55,000 bases of DNA from Paenibacillus silvisoli (GCF_030866765.1 NZ_CP133017.1:1085001-1140000), one strand, 5' to 3'. Shown: positions 44,273 through 53,789, counted from the stretch's first letter. Notes: a model not told the origin generated them from the sequence alone. Numbers and translations: made by a program.

Positions 44273-47200
44273 ATGAGACCAGGAAGCAGCACGCATCACC
44301 GTCGTTATTGGGCTTTATTTTTATCCATTCTTATGGTTGTGCAAGCGATCGGCCTGTTGCCGCGGCAGGTGTCGGCGGCAGAGCCGGCGGGCACGTACGC
44401 GGAAGGCGGGAAAATCCATTTCGCGCTGCCGAAAGCCGAGCTCGACATTACGGCCAAAGGCGATTTTAACGGCTGGGGGGACCCGGTGGCAACGCTGGCA
44501 GACGAAGACGGTGACGGTGTATATACGGCTGATGTTACGGTCGACGCGCCGAATAAAGATTACGGCTACAAGGTGCTGGTGAACGGCAACTGGTTGGGCG
44601 ATCCGAATCTGTCGATTACGTCGGATCAGGACAGCGTCATTAACCTTAGCTACGCGCCTAAGCTTAAAGTGGCGGGCAACTTCGACGCGAACGCGTTCGG
44701 CGAGGAGCATGATTTGACGCTGTCAGCCGATACGTATACGTTCGTGACGGACGCGCTCGCCGATGGCGAATACGCCTATAAATTCATTGCGGGGGCGGAC
44801 GGTTTGCCGAGCATATGGTTCAACGATCCGACGAACAGTAACCTGGCTAACGGCAATAACGCGATCACGGTCGGTACGCCGCCTGTGTCCTCCGTCTCGG
44901 CGGATACGTTCGTCGAGCAGCCGGGCGGCAATCACAAGTGGGTTGTCGTGGGCTCCTTCCAAGGCTGGAACAACGGCTCGACGGAGACGCAGATGAAGCA
45001 TCTCGTCGGCGAGTTCTATGCCTACTCCACGGTTTTGGATGCCGGCCAATATGAATTCAAGTTCGTTCACCAAGGCACGTGGGACGGCTATTCGAACAAC
45101 GGCAGCAATCTGGCGTTTACTTTGGCGGAACGGTCGAAGGTTAATTTCTACGTCAACGACGAGCTGGGCCAAGTGCGCATCAGCTTGCCGAATGTCGCCG
45201 GCGCGCAGCAGTATGTCCCGGCGCTCGGCGCGTCGGAGTGGCCGCGTCTAGTCGGCGATATCCAATCGGCGTTCGGCGAGCCGAATTGGTCGCCGGACCA
45301 AGCGAAGCAGCTGTTCGTCGATTATAATTTCGACGGTTCGGTCTACAAGCTGCAGCGGTCGCTGCCGGCAGGCCGGTACGAAATGAAGGTCGTGCAGGGC
45401 GATAGCTGGGACGCGAACAACTATGGCGCGGGCAACGACAATTTCGTGCTGCAGACGCTCGATCCGGCGGACGTGACCTTCTCCACCGTGCTTGCGGACC
45501 GTACCATATCTACGGATTATAAACCGGCCGACAGCCAATTCGATGGCATGATTCATCGCGATAAGCTCGTGTTCGACTCCCGCTCGGTGACGTACAAGAA
45601 ACCGTTCGGGGCTATCAAGGAAGCTTCCGAGGCGGTAACGCTTCGGATCGCAACCGAAGCCGGCGATGCCCAGGTCGTACGGGTTGAGCTGAGCAGCCCG
45701 CAGGGGCTTGCTTCGGCGTTCGATATGCATAAGGCCACTTCCTTCGAGGAGAAGGACTATTGGGAAGTGACGATTCCGGCGGCAGCCTTCAAAGGCATCG
45801 GCGTATGGGGCTACAAATTCATCCTCATCGACGGGCCGGCGAAAGTCGAGTACGGGGACGACAGCTCGCGCGGCGGCAGCGGCGCTTCGGCGGAAGACGG
45901 CGCGCTCCCGTATGAGCTGACGGTTTACGCTCCGGATTTTCAAACGCCGGACTGGATGAAGAATGCGGTCGTGTATCAGATTTTCCCGGACCGCTTCTTC
46001 GATGGCGATGCGGCAAACAACCGCGCCAAGCTCGTTGACGGCTACCGCGGCGGCGCCGCGCTGCCGGGCGAAACGCTGACGGAGAAGAACGGCCACAAGC
46101 TGCAATATTTCGACGGCGGCGTTCCGAACGATCCTGCCGCGAATCAGGTGGAGGGCGATTGGACCGACGTACCGGAGAACCCGGGCCGGACGAATCCGGA
46201 GCAGCAGCCGTATTTCCCGGATGCGACCTCGGACGGCTTATGGACGAATGAATTTTATGGCGGCGATATCGCCGGCGCCTCGCAGAAGCTCGACTACTTG
46301 AAGGCGCTCGGGGTTAATGTCATCTACTTCAATCCGATCGCATGGGCGGCTTCCAACCATAAGTACGATGCGACGGACTACCAGCATCTCGATCCGATGT
46401 TCGGCGAACCGGTCTATAACACGCCGGGCGATCCGGCTTCCGGACTCGACTACGAGGCGACGCGCGTCGCGTCGGACCGCGTGTTCACCGCTTTCACGAA
46501 GAAGGCGGGCGAAATGGGCTTCAAGCTGATCGTGGACGGCGTGTTCAACCATGTCGGCGACGACTCGATTTATTTTGACCGGTACGAAAAATATCCCGAA
46601 ATCGGCGCCTACGAATTCTGGGCCAAGGTGTACGACCGGGTGAACGAGGACGGCGCGACGCTCGAGGAGGCGAAGCAGCGGACGATCGACGCGTTCACCG
46701 CGCAGATCAATCCGGCAACGGGACAGCACTACGCGTACCCGGGTGATTTTGACTTCACCACATGGTTTACGGTTTCGAACGAGCAAGCGGACGGCCACTA
46801 CAAGTACGAAGGCTGGTGGGGCTACGATTCCTTGCCGGTCATCGACGCGCCGCAAGCGGCGGAAGGCGACGAAGCCGGGCTGCCGGGCAACCACGAATGG
46901 AACGTGCGGGGCTACCGCGATCTCGTCATCGGCAGCGATTTGACGGGCAAGTCCGACGAAGAAGCGGCGGAGCTGATGCAGGCTGCCAACTCGCAGCGCT
47001 GGGAGTGGATGGGAGCGAACGGCTGGCGTCTGGACGTAGCGCCTGACGTATCGTCCGGCACATGGCAGCAATTCCGCAAAGCGGTCAAATCGACGGCCGG
47101 CCGCACCGACAGCAATGGCAACGTCATTCCGGATCCGGTCATTCTCGGCGAAGAGTGGGGCGTTGCGACTCGCTTCCTGCTTGGCGACCAATTCGACTCC

Positions 47201-50200
47201 GTCATGAACTACCGTTTCCGCGGCGCGCTGCAAAGCTTCATCATCAGCGGCAACGCGAAGCAGTTCAATGACGCGCTGGAATCGATCCGCGAGGACTATC
47301 CGGCCGAAGCATGGCAGGTCATGCTGAACCTGGTCGATTCGCATGATACGATCCGGTCCATCACGAAATACGACAAGCCGGAGTGGGAAGAAGAGCATCT
47401 CGCGATCGCGCCGGAAGCGTCGGATCAAGCGCTCGGCATGCAGGCGCTGACGGCGATTTTCCAAATGGGCTACCCGGGTGCTCCGACCGTCTATTATGGC
47501 GACGAGGTCGGCTTGACGGGTACGAAGGACCCGGATTCCCGCCGTACGTTCCCGTGGGAACGCGTTTCCGGCGCGGATGGCGACTATGAAGGCGTCGGCC
47601 AATATGCGTCCTTGTTTGACACGTATAAGAAGGCGGCGAATATCCGTCAGCGGAACGAAGCGTTCCGCACGGGCGAGCTGAAGACCGCCTACAGCCAAGG
47701 CGACGTGATCGCCTATGCGCGGAAGACGGACCGGCAAGCCGGTCTTGTCGCGGTAAACCGGGGCGCGACGGATGTCACGATTCAAGCGAAAGTCGCCGGC
47801 TTCCTGCCGGAAGGGCTGACGCTGAAAGACGAGCTGGGCAGCGGCGTTCAAGGCACCGTAGCCGGCGGCGTCATCGAGCTGACGGTCAAGGCGATGTCCG
47901 GCTTGATGATGACTTCGACGGTCGAGCTTGCTCTCGTTCCGCAAGTGCAACATGTGACTGCGGTTGGCGGCAACGGCCAAGTATCGCTCGCTTGGGACGC
48001 GGTTGACGGGGCAACGGGCTATAGCGTCTATCGCGCGGCTATTGAGGGCAGCGCGTTGCAGCTTGCCGGCCAAGCGGACGGAAGTAGTTGGACCGACACA
48101 TCGGTTGAGAACGGCAAAAAATACTATTACACCGTCACGGCAGTAACGGAAAGCGGTGAAAGCTTGCTGAGCGACTATGCGTCGGCAACGCCTGCTTTTG
48201 CCATCAGAGGAGTGGCCGTTACGCAGGGTTCGGATCCGGTTACGCTTGGCGTTGGCCATAAAACATCCGAAATTCAAGTGACGATCGATATTCCCGGTTT
48301 GACAGATGATACGGCTTATGCCGGGGAGGAAGCTCCTCATCTTCTTGCGCGCCTCGCTTATTACAAGGATGGCGCGGATCAAGCGACCGCGGTTGAAACG
48401 AAGCTGCGCTACAAGCAGGATACCGCGGATGGGAAGAAAGTGTATTGGGCGGCGTTCGAGCCGATCGAAGCAGGGGGGTATTCGTACTTTGCTCGCGTAT
48501 CGAGCGACAACGGGGAGAGCTATACGGCTTCGGCCGAGCTAAGCGTCGATGTGCACGCCGACAGCGGCGATACGACTGCGCCGGAAGCGCCGGAGCTGGC
48601 GGCGATCACGACGGAGTCCAACCGCGTACAGCTGAACTGGACCGCAGCGGGGTCGGAATCGGGATCGGAATCGGCAGAAGCGGCGCACCATTATGAAATT
48701 TACCGCAAAACCGCCGACTCGGATTATGCGCGTATAGCGGTAGCCGATCAATCGGCTTCCTCGTACGTGGACTTTACGGTAAGCAACGACATGGCGTACA
48801 CGTACAAAGTAGCGGCGGTGGACAGCGCGTATAACCGCGGCTTCTCCGAGGAGCAATCGGTCACGCCGAAGCTGGTCATGGTCGACGTGAAGCTGCGCGT
48901 TCATCTTCCAAGCTATACGCCGGTTCAGGACGACATCTATTTGGCGGGCGACTTGAACGGCTGGAACGCGTCGGGCTATAAGCTGAGCGTGCCTAGCGGC
49001 GCAACGACGCGCGATGTCGTGGAGTACAGCTTCAAAATGATGGCAGGCAAGTCGATTCAGTACAAGTACACGCGCGGCACATGGCCGACCGAGGCATTGA
49101 CCTCGCATGCCCGCAAGGCGAACGACACGGAGGATGCCGGCAATTACGCGTATTCCTCGACGGACACGAACATGCAGCTGACGATCAAGAACCAGGGCGG
49201 CAACGCGATGATCGTGGATGACTACGTGCTTCGCTGGGTCGATATGCCGATGATCGTGACGATGCCTCGGATTTCGTACGGAGACGATATCGCCTACACG
49301 ACCGAAGAGGATCATTTTACGCTAAAAGCAAACGTGCCTTACGGCGTCGACTTTACCATTAACGGCGAGCCGATCGAGCCGGAGTCCATGAGCGGGACGG
49401 GCGATGTGCTCGTGGAAAATCTGCCTCTGGCTACAGGGGCGAACACGTTCACCCTTCACATCGAGCCGAGCGCGGAGACGCTGGCATTGCCGTGGTATAC
49501 GGACGCGGGCCGTGCGAGCCAGGCAACGAAAACGATCCAGCTTGTCATTACGCGAGAAGGCGGCGGCAGCGAAAATCCGGCTCCGCCAGTCACCGTTCCT
49601 CCTGGCGGCAGCGCGGACGATGGCAAGACAACGCTGACGGAATCGCAGCTGAAGGCCGCGATCAGCAGCGCTGCCGATGGCGACCGAGTAACGGTGAGCC
49701 TGGAGGGCAAGGGACAGCTGGTGCTGCCTTTGAATACGGCGGAGCTCTTAGGCGATAAGAAGCTTGAAATCAGTCAAGGCGATACGGTCGTCAGCGTATC
49801 GGATGACGTACTGAATCAGCTCACTAAGCTTGGCAGCCAAGCTCAAGGCGGCGGGAACCGCATAGCGCTGCAGGTGCAGCCGTTGAGCGGGCAAGCCAAG
49901 CAAGCGCTGTTGGAGCAAGCGGAGAAGCAAGGCGGAGCGGACTTGCAGGCCGTGTCGGAAATTTACGATTTCCGTCTCGCCCTGGTCGATGGGTCCGGCA
50001 AAGAAACGGCTGTGTTGAGCCAATTTGCGAAGCCGATCACGCTTACGTTCAAGCTGGCCGGCGGCGCGGACACGAAGCTTACCGGCATCTACTATATTGC
50101 CGATAACGGCAAGCTCGAGTATGTCGGAGGCCAGCTAAGCGAAGACGGCAAGTCGATGACGGTTGAGATTTACCACTTCTCCATCTATGCCGCGCTGGAG

Positions 50201-50755
50201 TACGACCTGACGTACGCCGATGTGACAGCCTCGCATTGGGCGGCATCGATGATTCGCGAGCTGACGGCGAAGCACGTCGTGACCGGAACCGGCGCAGGCC
50301 GGTTCGAGCCGGGACGCAGCGTCACCCGCGCCGAATTCGCGGCGCTGCTCGTTCGCGCTCTTGGGTTAAAGGCGGCGGCGAAACCGGCTGCGTTTGCCGA
50401 TGTCGCTTCGGGCGCATGGTATGCCGAAGCGGTGGCTGCCGCGGCGGAAGCCGGTCTGGTTCGCGGCCGCAGCGCAGCGTCGTTCGCTCCGGGCGATACG
50501 ATCTCCCGCGAGGAGATGGCGGTCATGCTCATGCGCGCGTATGCGGCGAAGCAAGGCAAGGCTGCTGCTGCCGGCGGCGAAGCCGAGCTGTCTTTCGCGG
50601 ACGCGGCGGCGATCAGCGGCTGGGCGGCCGATGCCGTCAAGGAAGCGGCGAAGCTGGGCTTCCTGAACGGAAAGGCCGACGGCCGTTTCGACCCGCAAGG
50701 CAGCACTTCCCGCGCGGAAAGCGCGAAAGCGATCTACAAGCTGCTCGGCTTGTAA
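44273..50755 (+). CDS. Cell-surface amylopullulanase-like GH13 enzyme with SLH domains
   Basis: 2160 residues. Signal peptide about 1-35 (VSA, then AEP). Starch-binding or X25-type beta modules lie at about 40-420 (DFNGWGDP and SFQGWNN motifs), then a GH13 N-terminal domain (about 430-555). The GH13 catalytic barrel (about 560-1220) has the four conserved regions: VDGVFNH (D755, H760), GWRLDVA (nucleophile D921), GEEW (acid/base E960) and DSHD (H1024, D1025). Two FN3 domains follow (about 1225-1312 and 1425-1530), then a CBM20/48-like module (about 1535-1660), a Ser/Thr/Gln-rich spacer region, and three SLH domains (about 1980-2160) that anchor the protein to wall polysaccharide. It should degrade starch or pullulan at the cell surface; amylase versus pullulanase specificity is not certain. 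The RBS is GGGGG. Confidence 0.92.
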   Translation: MRPGSSTHHRRYWALFLSILMVVQAIGLLPRQVSAAEPAGTYAEGGKIHFALPKAELDITAKGDFNGWGDPVATLADEDGDGVYTADVTVDAPNKDYGYKVLVNGNWLGDPNLSITSDQDSVINLSYAPKLKVAGNFDANAFGEEHDLTLSADTYTFVTDALADGEYAYKFIAGADGLPSIWFNDPTNSNLANGNNAITVGTPPVSSVSADTFVEQPGGNHKWVVVGSFQGWNNGSTETQMKHLVGEFYAYSTVLDAGQYEFKFVHQGTWDGYSNNGSNLAFTLAERSKVNFYVNDELGQVRISLPNVAGAQQYVPALGASEWPRLVGDIQSAFGEPNWSPDQAKQLFVDYNFDGSVYKLQRSLPAGRYEMKVVQGDSWDANNYGAGNDNFVLQTLDPADVTFSTVLADRTISTDYKPADSQFDGMIHRDKLVFDSRSVTYKKPFGAIKEASEAVTLRIATEAGDAQVVRVELSSPQGLASAFDMHKATSFEEKDYWEVTIPAAAFKGIGVWGYKFILIDGPAKVEYGDDSSRGGSGASAEDGALPYELTVYAPDFQTPDWMKNAVVYQIFPDRFFDGDAANNRAKLVDGYRGGAALPGETLTEKNGHKLQYFDGGVPNDPAANQVEGDWTDVPENPGRTNPEQQPYFPDATSDGLWTNEFYGGDIAGASQKLDYLKALGVNVIYFNPIAWAASNHKYDATDYQHLDPMFGEPVYNTPGDPASGLDYEATRVASDRVFTAFTKKAGEMGFKLIVDGVFNHVGDDSIYFDRYEKYPEIGAYEFWAKVYDRVNEDGATLEEAKQRTIDAFTAQINPATGQHYAYPGDFDFTTWFTVSNEQADGHYKYEGWWGYDSLPVIDAPQAAEGDEAGLPGNHEWNVRGYRDLVIGSDLTGKSDEEAAELMQAANSQRWEWMGANGWRLDVAPDVSSGTWQQFRKAVKSTAGRTDSNGNVIPDPVILGEEWGVATRFLLGDQFDSVMNYRFRGALQSFIISGNAKQFNDALESIREDYPAEAWQVMLNLVDSHDTIRSITKYDKPEWEEEHLAIAPEASDQALGMQALTAIFQMGYPGAPTVYYGDEVGLTGTKDPDSRRTFPWERVSGADGDYEGVGQYASLFDTYKKAANIRQRNEAFRTGELKTAYSQGDVIAYARKTDRQAGLVAVNRGATDVTIQAKVAGFLPEGLTLKDELGSGVQGTVAGGVIELTVKAMSGLMMTSTVELALVPQVQHVTAVGGNGQVSLAWDAVDGATGYSVYRAAIEGSALQLAGQADGSSWTDTSVENGKKYYYTVTAVTESGESLLSDYASATPAFAIRGVAVTQGSDPVTLGVGHKTSEIQVTIDIPGLTDDTAYAGEEAPHLLARLAYYKDGADQATAVETKLRYKQDTADGKKVYWAAFEPIEAGGYSYFARVSSDNGESYTASAELSVDVHADSGDTTAPEAPELAAITTESNRVQLNWTAAGSESGSESAEAAHHYEIYRKTADSDYARIAVADQSASSYVDFTVSNDMAYTYKVAAVDSAYNRGFSEEQSVTPKLVMVDVKLRVHLPSYTPVQDDIYLAGDLNGWNASGYKLSVPSGATTRDVVEYSFKMMAGKSIQYKYTRGTWPTEALTSHARKANDTEDAGNYAYSSTDTNMQLTIKNQGGNAMIVDDYVLRWVDMPMIVTMPRISYGDDIAYTTEEDHFTLKANVPYGVDFTINGEPIEPESMSGTGDVLVENLPLATGANTFTLHIEPSAETLALPWYTDAGRASQATKTIQLVITREGGGSENPAPPVTVPPGGSADDGKTTLTESQLKAAISSAADGDRVTVSLEGKGQLVLPLNTAELLGDKKLEISQGDTVVSVSDDVLNQLTKLGSQAQGGGNRIALQVQPLSGQAKQALLEQAEKQGGADLQAVSEIYDFRLALVDGSGKETAVLSQFAKPITLTFKLAGGADTKLTGIYYIADNGKLEYVGGQLSEDGKSMTVEIYHFSIYAALEYDLTYADVTASHWAASMIRELTAKHVVTGTGAGRFEPGRSVTRAEFAALLVRALGLKAAAKPAAFADVASGAWYAEAVAAAAEAGLVRGRSAASFAPGDTISREEMAVMLMRAYAAKQGKAAAAGGEAELSFADAAAISGWAADAVKEAAKLGFLNGKADGRFDPQGSTSRAESAKAIYKLLGL

Positions 50756-50767
50756 GCCGTCTTATGT

Positions 50768-50953
50768 CTAACGGACACGCATGTCCGTTAGACGGTATAA
50801 ACCGGATCATTCGTATCCTAACGGTCGCGCATGTCCGTTAGGATTCGAAAACCGACACCTTCCAACCCAAAAACAGCGCTAACGGTCACCGATGACCGTT
50901 ACAAGCTCAACATAGTGAGTTTCAGGCCTCTAACGGTCACCCATGTTCGTTAG
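50768..50953. repeat. Four-box CTAACG element D (self-palindromic variant)
   Basis: Four small palindromes, CTAACGGACACGCATGTCCG plus TTAG (50768-50791) and related ones at 50818-50841, 50879-50902 and 50930-50953. Each is 24 bp and reads CTAACG at its left and CGTTAG (one CGTTAC) at its right end. The outer edges fall at offsets 0, 50, 134 and 185, the same spacing as elements A, B and C, although the internal sequence differs. It lies between the amylopullulanase stop and its terminator. Confidence 0.8.
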
Positions 50954-50962
50954 GCTTCACGC

Positions 50963-51000
50963 ATAGTCCCCCGACACCAATCGGGAGACTATTTTTTTTC
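50963..51000 (+). terminator. Terminator of the amylopullulanase gene
   Basis: ATAGTC and CCCGA pair with TCGGG and GACTAT around CACCAA, followed by eight T. It lies about 210 bases after the stop, beyond element D, so element D is in the transcript's 3' untranslated region. The 51001-51152 gap has a TATGAT at 51066 without a convincing -35. Confidence 0.88.
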
Positions 51001-51152
51001 TACCAACAACCAATATAGATGAAAGACGCGGTTCAACTGTCGTGCCTCCCAGCAAACCGCCTTAATATGATGGTACTACGACTACGTATGACCACATTTC
51101 CGCGCCGGAGCGGCTGTCCCGGAATCTGGCGGATGCAAGGAGAGAGGACAGC

Positions 51153-52373
51153 ATGAACATATTGCTCGCTACCTTTTGGCAGGTTCCGCATTTCGGCGGG
51201 GTTTGGAAGTATATGATTCAGCTGCAGCAGCAGCTTGAACAGATGGGGCATCAGGTGGATCTGCTCGGTACCGCCCCCGATAAAGTTCATATGCCCGGCC
51301 GGAACAAGGAGCTGGCCAAGGCTGCGCTGCGCCCCATGATCGACGCGAAGCTGAGCGCATCCCGGGAGCCGCTCATCCATACCGATCCATATGTCATTCA
51401 CTGCGAGTTCGAGCGGTACTTTCTGGAGCTGGCAGCCGCCTACTTCGGACTCGAGAAGTACGATATCATCCACACGCAGGATATATTCGCAGCCAGGGCG
51501 CTCAGCAGGGTGAAGTCCCCCCGGACGGCGCTCGTCGCGCACGTGCATGGCTCAGTGGCGGTCGAAGTGACGATGAACTACCGCAATAACCCGCATTTGG
51601 GCGTGACGGAGACCTCGCCTGCTTGGCACTATTTCAATGGGATCGAGCATTACGGGGCGATGTCCGGGGACATTACGCTCACGGCGAACAATTGGCAGAA
51701 GCAGCTGCTTGTGCAATCCTTTGGCGTGCCAGAGGAGCGCATTTCCGTCTTTCCCTATGGGCTGGACATCGAAGCGTTTCGGCGTAAAGCTCGCGGCAGA
51801 ACCTCAATAAAGAAGCCGGCCGACAGAAAAGTCATCATCTGCCCGGCACGTCTCTCGTTCGTCAAAGGAATCGATGTGCTCATCGCAGCGCTAAGCATCG
51901 TGAAACAAGCCCGTCAGGATTGGGTATGCTGGATCGTCGGGGAAGGGGAGCAGCGGGCGGAGCTGGAGCAGCTGTCGGCCGCGCTTGGACTGCAGCAGGA
52001 TATCCAATTTCTTGGCGTGCGGGACGATGTGCCGGCCTTGCTCGCCATTTCTGATATTTTCGTCCACTCCTGCATTCAGGACAATCAGCCGTTCTCGGTC
52101 ATGGAAGCGCAGGTGGCCGGACTTCCGACTTTGGTTTCTACGGCAGGCGGTCTTCCTGAGATGGTCGAGCACGGAGTGACCGGCTTAATCTCTTCCGTCA
52201 AGGATTCTGCCACGCTGGCAGGGCATTTGACCTTGCTGCTGGAAGATGAGGCTTACCGCCTGCAGCTCGGCCGGAACGCGAAGGCTTGGGGGACGGCCCA
52301 TTGGTCGATGGATACCATGATGGAGCGGGTGCTGGCGGTATATCAATCCGTTTTGAACAGTAAAGGAGGCTGA
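51153..52373 (+). CDS. Glycosyltransferase family 4
   Basis: 406 residues, GT-B fold. The N-terminus MNILLATFWQVPHFGGVWKY has the GG acceptor-domain loop, and DIIHTQDIFAARAL and HVHGS follow. The donor-binding half includes CPARLSFVKGIDVLIAAL, WIVGEGEQRAELE and the EX7E-type region VMEAQVAGLPTLVSTAGGLPEMVEHG. It is a retaining transferase acting on an unknown acceptor, cytoplasmic. AAGGAGAG precedes the ATG. It is coupled to a small unknown gene two bases after its stop. Confidence 0.93.
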   Translation: MNILLATFWQVPHFGGVWKYMIQLQQQLEQMGHQVDLLGTAPDKVHMPGRNKELAKAALRPMIDAKLSASREPLIHTDPYVIHCEFERYFLELAAAYFGLEKYDIIHTQDIFAARALSRVKSPRTALVAHVHGSVAVEVTMNYRNNPHLGVTETSPAWHYFNGIEHYGAMSGDITLTANNWQKQLLVQSFGVPEERISVFPYGLDIEAFRRKARGRTSIKKPADRKVIICPARLSFVKGIDVLIAALSIVKQARQDWVCWIVGEGEQRAELEQLSAALGLQQDIQFLGVRDDVPALLAISDIFVHSCIQDNQPFSVMEAQVAGLPTLVSTAGGLPEMVEHGVTGLISSVKDSATLAGHLTLLLEDEAYRLQLGRNAKAWGTAHWSMDTMMERVLAVYQSVLNSKGG

Positions 52374-52375
52374 CC

Positions 52376-52576
52376 GTGCTGAAGGAGAAGTTTATGGTGA
52401 AGGGCGATTTGTACAACCGTATATTCGACAGCCAATCGCCCGATCCGGCACTGCTGGTGGATTACGAGATATGGAACAAAATATTGGCGGAGCTGAAGAA
52501 GGCGGACGGCTACAAGCTGCCGGACCGTCAGGTGCTTTCCACGATGACGGATACTACTCTGCCACCCGTGCAATAA
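52376..52576 (+). CDS. Small hypothetical protein coupled to the glycosyltransferase
   Basis: 66 residues, not recognised. Charged and soluble, one predicted helix around DYEIWNKILAELKKADGY and a Thr/Pro-rich tail. The start is GTG at 52376 with AAAGGAGG six bases upstream, overlapping the end region of the glycosyltransferase; an ATG at 52394 with GAAGGAGAAG is the alternative. Followed by a bidirectional terminator. Confidence 0.7.
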   Translation: MLKEKFMVKGDLYNRIFDSQSPDPALLVDYEIWNKILAELKKADGYKLPDRQVLSTMTDTTLPPVQ

Positions 52577-52577
52577 A

Positions 52578-52615
52578 CAACAAGGGCCTCCATGTCATAT
52601 GGAAGCCCTTGTTCC
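52578..52615. terminator. Bidirectional terminator between convergent genes
   Basis: ACAAGGG and CTCCAT pair with ATGGA and GCCCTTGT with small mismatches. It lies between the stop of the small gene at 52576 and that of the convergent DUF1796 gene at 52617. Confidence 0.8.
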
Positions 52616-52616
52616 G

Positions 52617-53246
52617 TTAATCCTCAAGAAGCGTTATGCCTTGGAAAATTTGCGTCCATAACGCATCGTTGCCGTGCCACTTTTCGTCGTTCGGAAGCTG
52701 TATCGCGCATACGTTCTGAAGCGGCCAGTGCTGCTCGACGATGCCTTGCACCGGCGCGTGATTGATGACCAGCAAGCGGTAGCTGCCGGCTACGAGGGCG
52801 TCCAGCACGGCGGTCAGCTCCTTTGTCTCCTCCAGGGTAGCTTCCGTGCGGATGTACAGTATTTTTTGGCTGAGCGCGGCTTTTTCGAGAAAACGGGCGA
52901 TTCTTCGGTCGTATTTCGCTTTTACCTCGGGGTATGCGTTCAATTCCGGCGGGAAGTTTTGGTGGATGTAGAAATCATGGTTGGAATACACGTTATATTC
53001 GGTTTCCTTGACGTAGTAAAGCTTGTCGCTAGCTTTGCTGATGACCTCCAGATGGCTGAGATCCATAAAGCCGGCAAAACGGTTCGCGAGCAGCCGCGTC
53101 ACGTCGGGGAGGTTCTGAGACTGCATCCAGTCCAGCGGTCCGGCGAAGGGGCGGATCTCATTGAGCTCCATTTGGATGGCCGGGATGCATAGATCGCCTA
53201 GGCTGTAGATCGCATCGTAGCTCCCTTTCAAGTCTGCGAGTTGCAT
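52617..53246 (-). CDS. DUF1796 family putative papain-like cysteine peptidase
   Basis: About 209 residues. It opens YDAIYSLGDLCIPAIQM, matching the YDxIxSLGxxC start of DUF1796, where the Cys is the proposed nucleophile. It is followed by RPFAGPLDWM, YNVYSNHDFYIHQNF (candidate His), and LLVINHAPV. The activity of this family is unproven; members often accompany glycosyltransferases. The ATG at 53246 is preferred (GAGAGG upstream); the longer frame opens at 53267. The 180-base gap to the next gene is divergent and should hold both promoters, which I could not resolve. Confidence 0.78.
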   Translation of the reverse strand: MQLADLKGSYDAIYSLGDLCIPAIQMELNEIRPFAGPLDWMQSQNLPDVTRLLANRFAGFMDLSHLEVISKASDKLYYVKETEYNVYSNHDFYIHQNFPPELNAYPEVKAKYDRRIARFLEKAALSQKILYIRTEATLEETKELTAVLDALVAGSYRLLVINHAPVQGIVEQHWPLQNVCAIQLPNDEKWHGNDALWTQIFQGITLLED

Positions 53247-53426
53247 GTTGCGCACACATCCTCTCATTTATTGATAGATTCTCTTTCAGTAAATGCGACG
53301 GAAGCGGGTTCGGCTTGGACATATGATTGAGCAGGCGAAGCATTTGGGTTGCTGATCAAGCGTTCTGCCCTTACGTTTGCGAAAGCCCCTCATACGATAA
53401 TAGAAAGTGTGCGGGGAGGGAGAGCC

Positions 53427-53762
53427 ATGGCTATTTTCAGGTTGGATGCCGCCGCGTTCGCGAGAATCGACTGCCGATACGTCGAATTCGTGGAGTGGTC
53501 CGTCAGCAATGTCAGCGATGATGTGTTCGATGTTCTCGTCCAAGCGTATAACAACGGGATTTTGTTCTATGAAACGCTGACGGAAATGGGCGCGGGAGCC
53601 CGCATCGAATTTCCGGCGATTACGAACAGCTATGCGCCGTTCAGCCTGCTGATCGTCTCGAACGATTCGACCCCGAATACGATGAAAGTCAAAGCCGTTT
53701 TACGCAGCAAAGGCACCTTGATTGCGACACTAGCGGAAAAAGACTTTGATCGGTTGGACTGA
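53427..53762 (+). CDS. Hypothetical beta-rich protein
   Basis: 111 residues, not recognised. It begins MAIFRLDAAAFARIDCRYVE and alternates hydrophobic and polar residues in a pattern that suggests a beta sandwich (VEFVEWSVSN, FSLLIVSND, MKVKAVLRSKG). No signal peptide. The start has GGAGGGAGAGCC directly before the ATG. It precedes another small beta-rich gene by 27 bases and lies in a glycosylation-type neighbourhood. A spore-surface or cell-surface structural role would be a guess. Confidence 0.65.
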   Translation: MAIFRLDAAAFARIDCRYVEFVEWSVSNVSDDVFDVLVQAYNNGILFYETLTEMGAGARIEFPAITNSYAPFSLLIVSNDSTPNTMKVKAVLRSKGTLIATLAEKDFDRLD

Positions 53763-53789
53763 TTGATCTGGAAAGGGTGATGGGGAGTC

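Noticed and set aside
46238..48382. 714-codon open frame on the minus strand inside the amylopullulanase gene
   Set aside because: It is antisense to a clear GH13 catalytic domain, has no RBS, and its Arg/Val-rich composition is what reverse reading of a GC-rich gene gives.
50766..50954. CRISPR-like array (four similar short palindromic units)
   Set aside because: Unit spacing is uneven (50, 61, 51), units differ in sequence, spacers are not of constant length, and no cas genes are present. The pattern matches the four-box elements instead.
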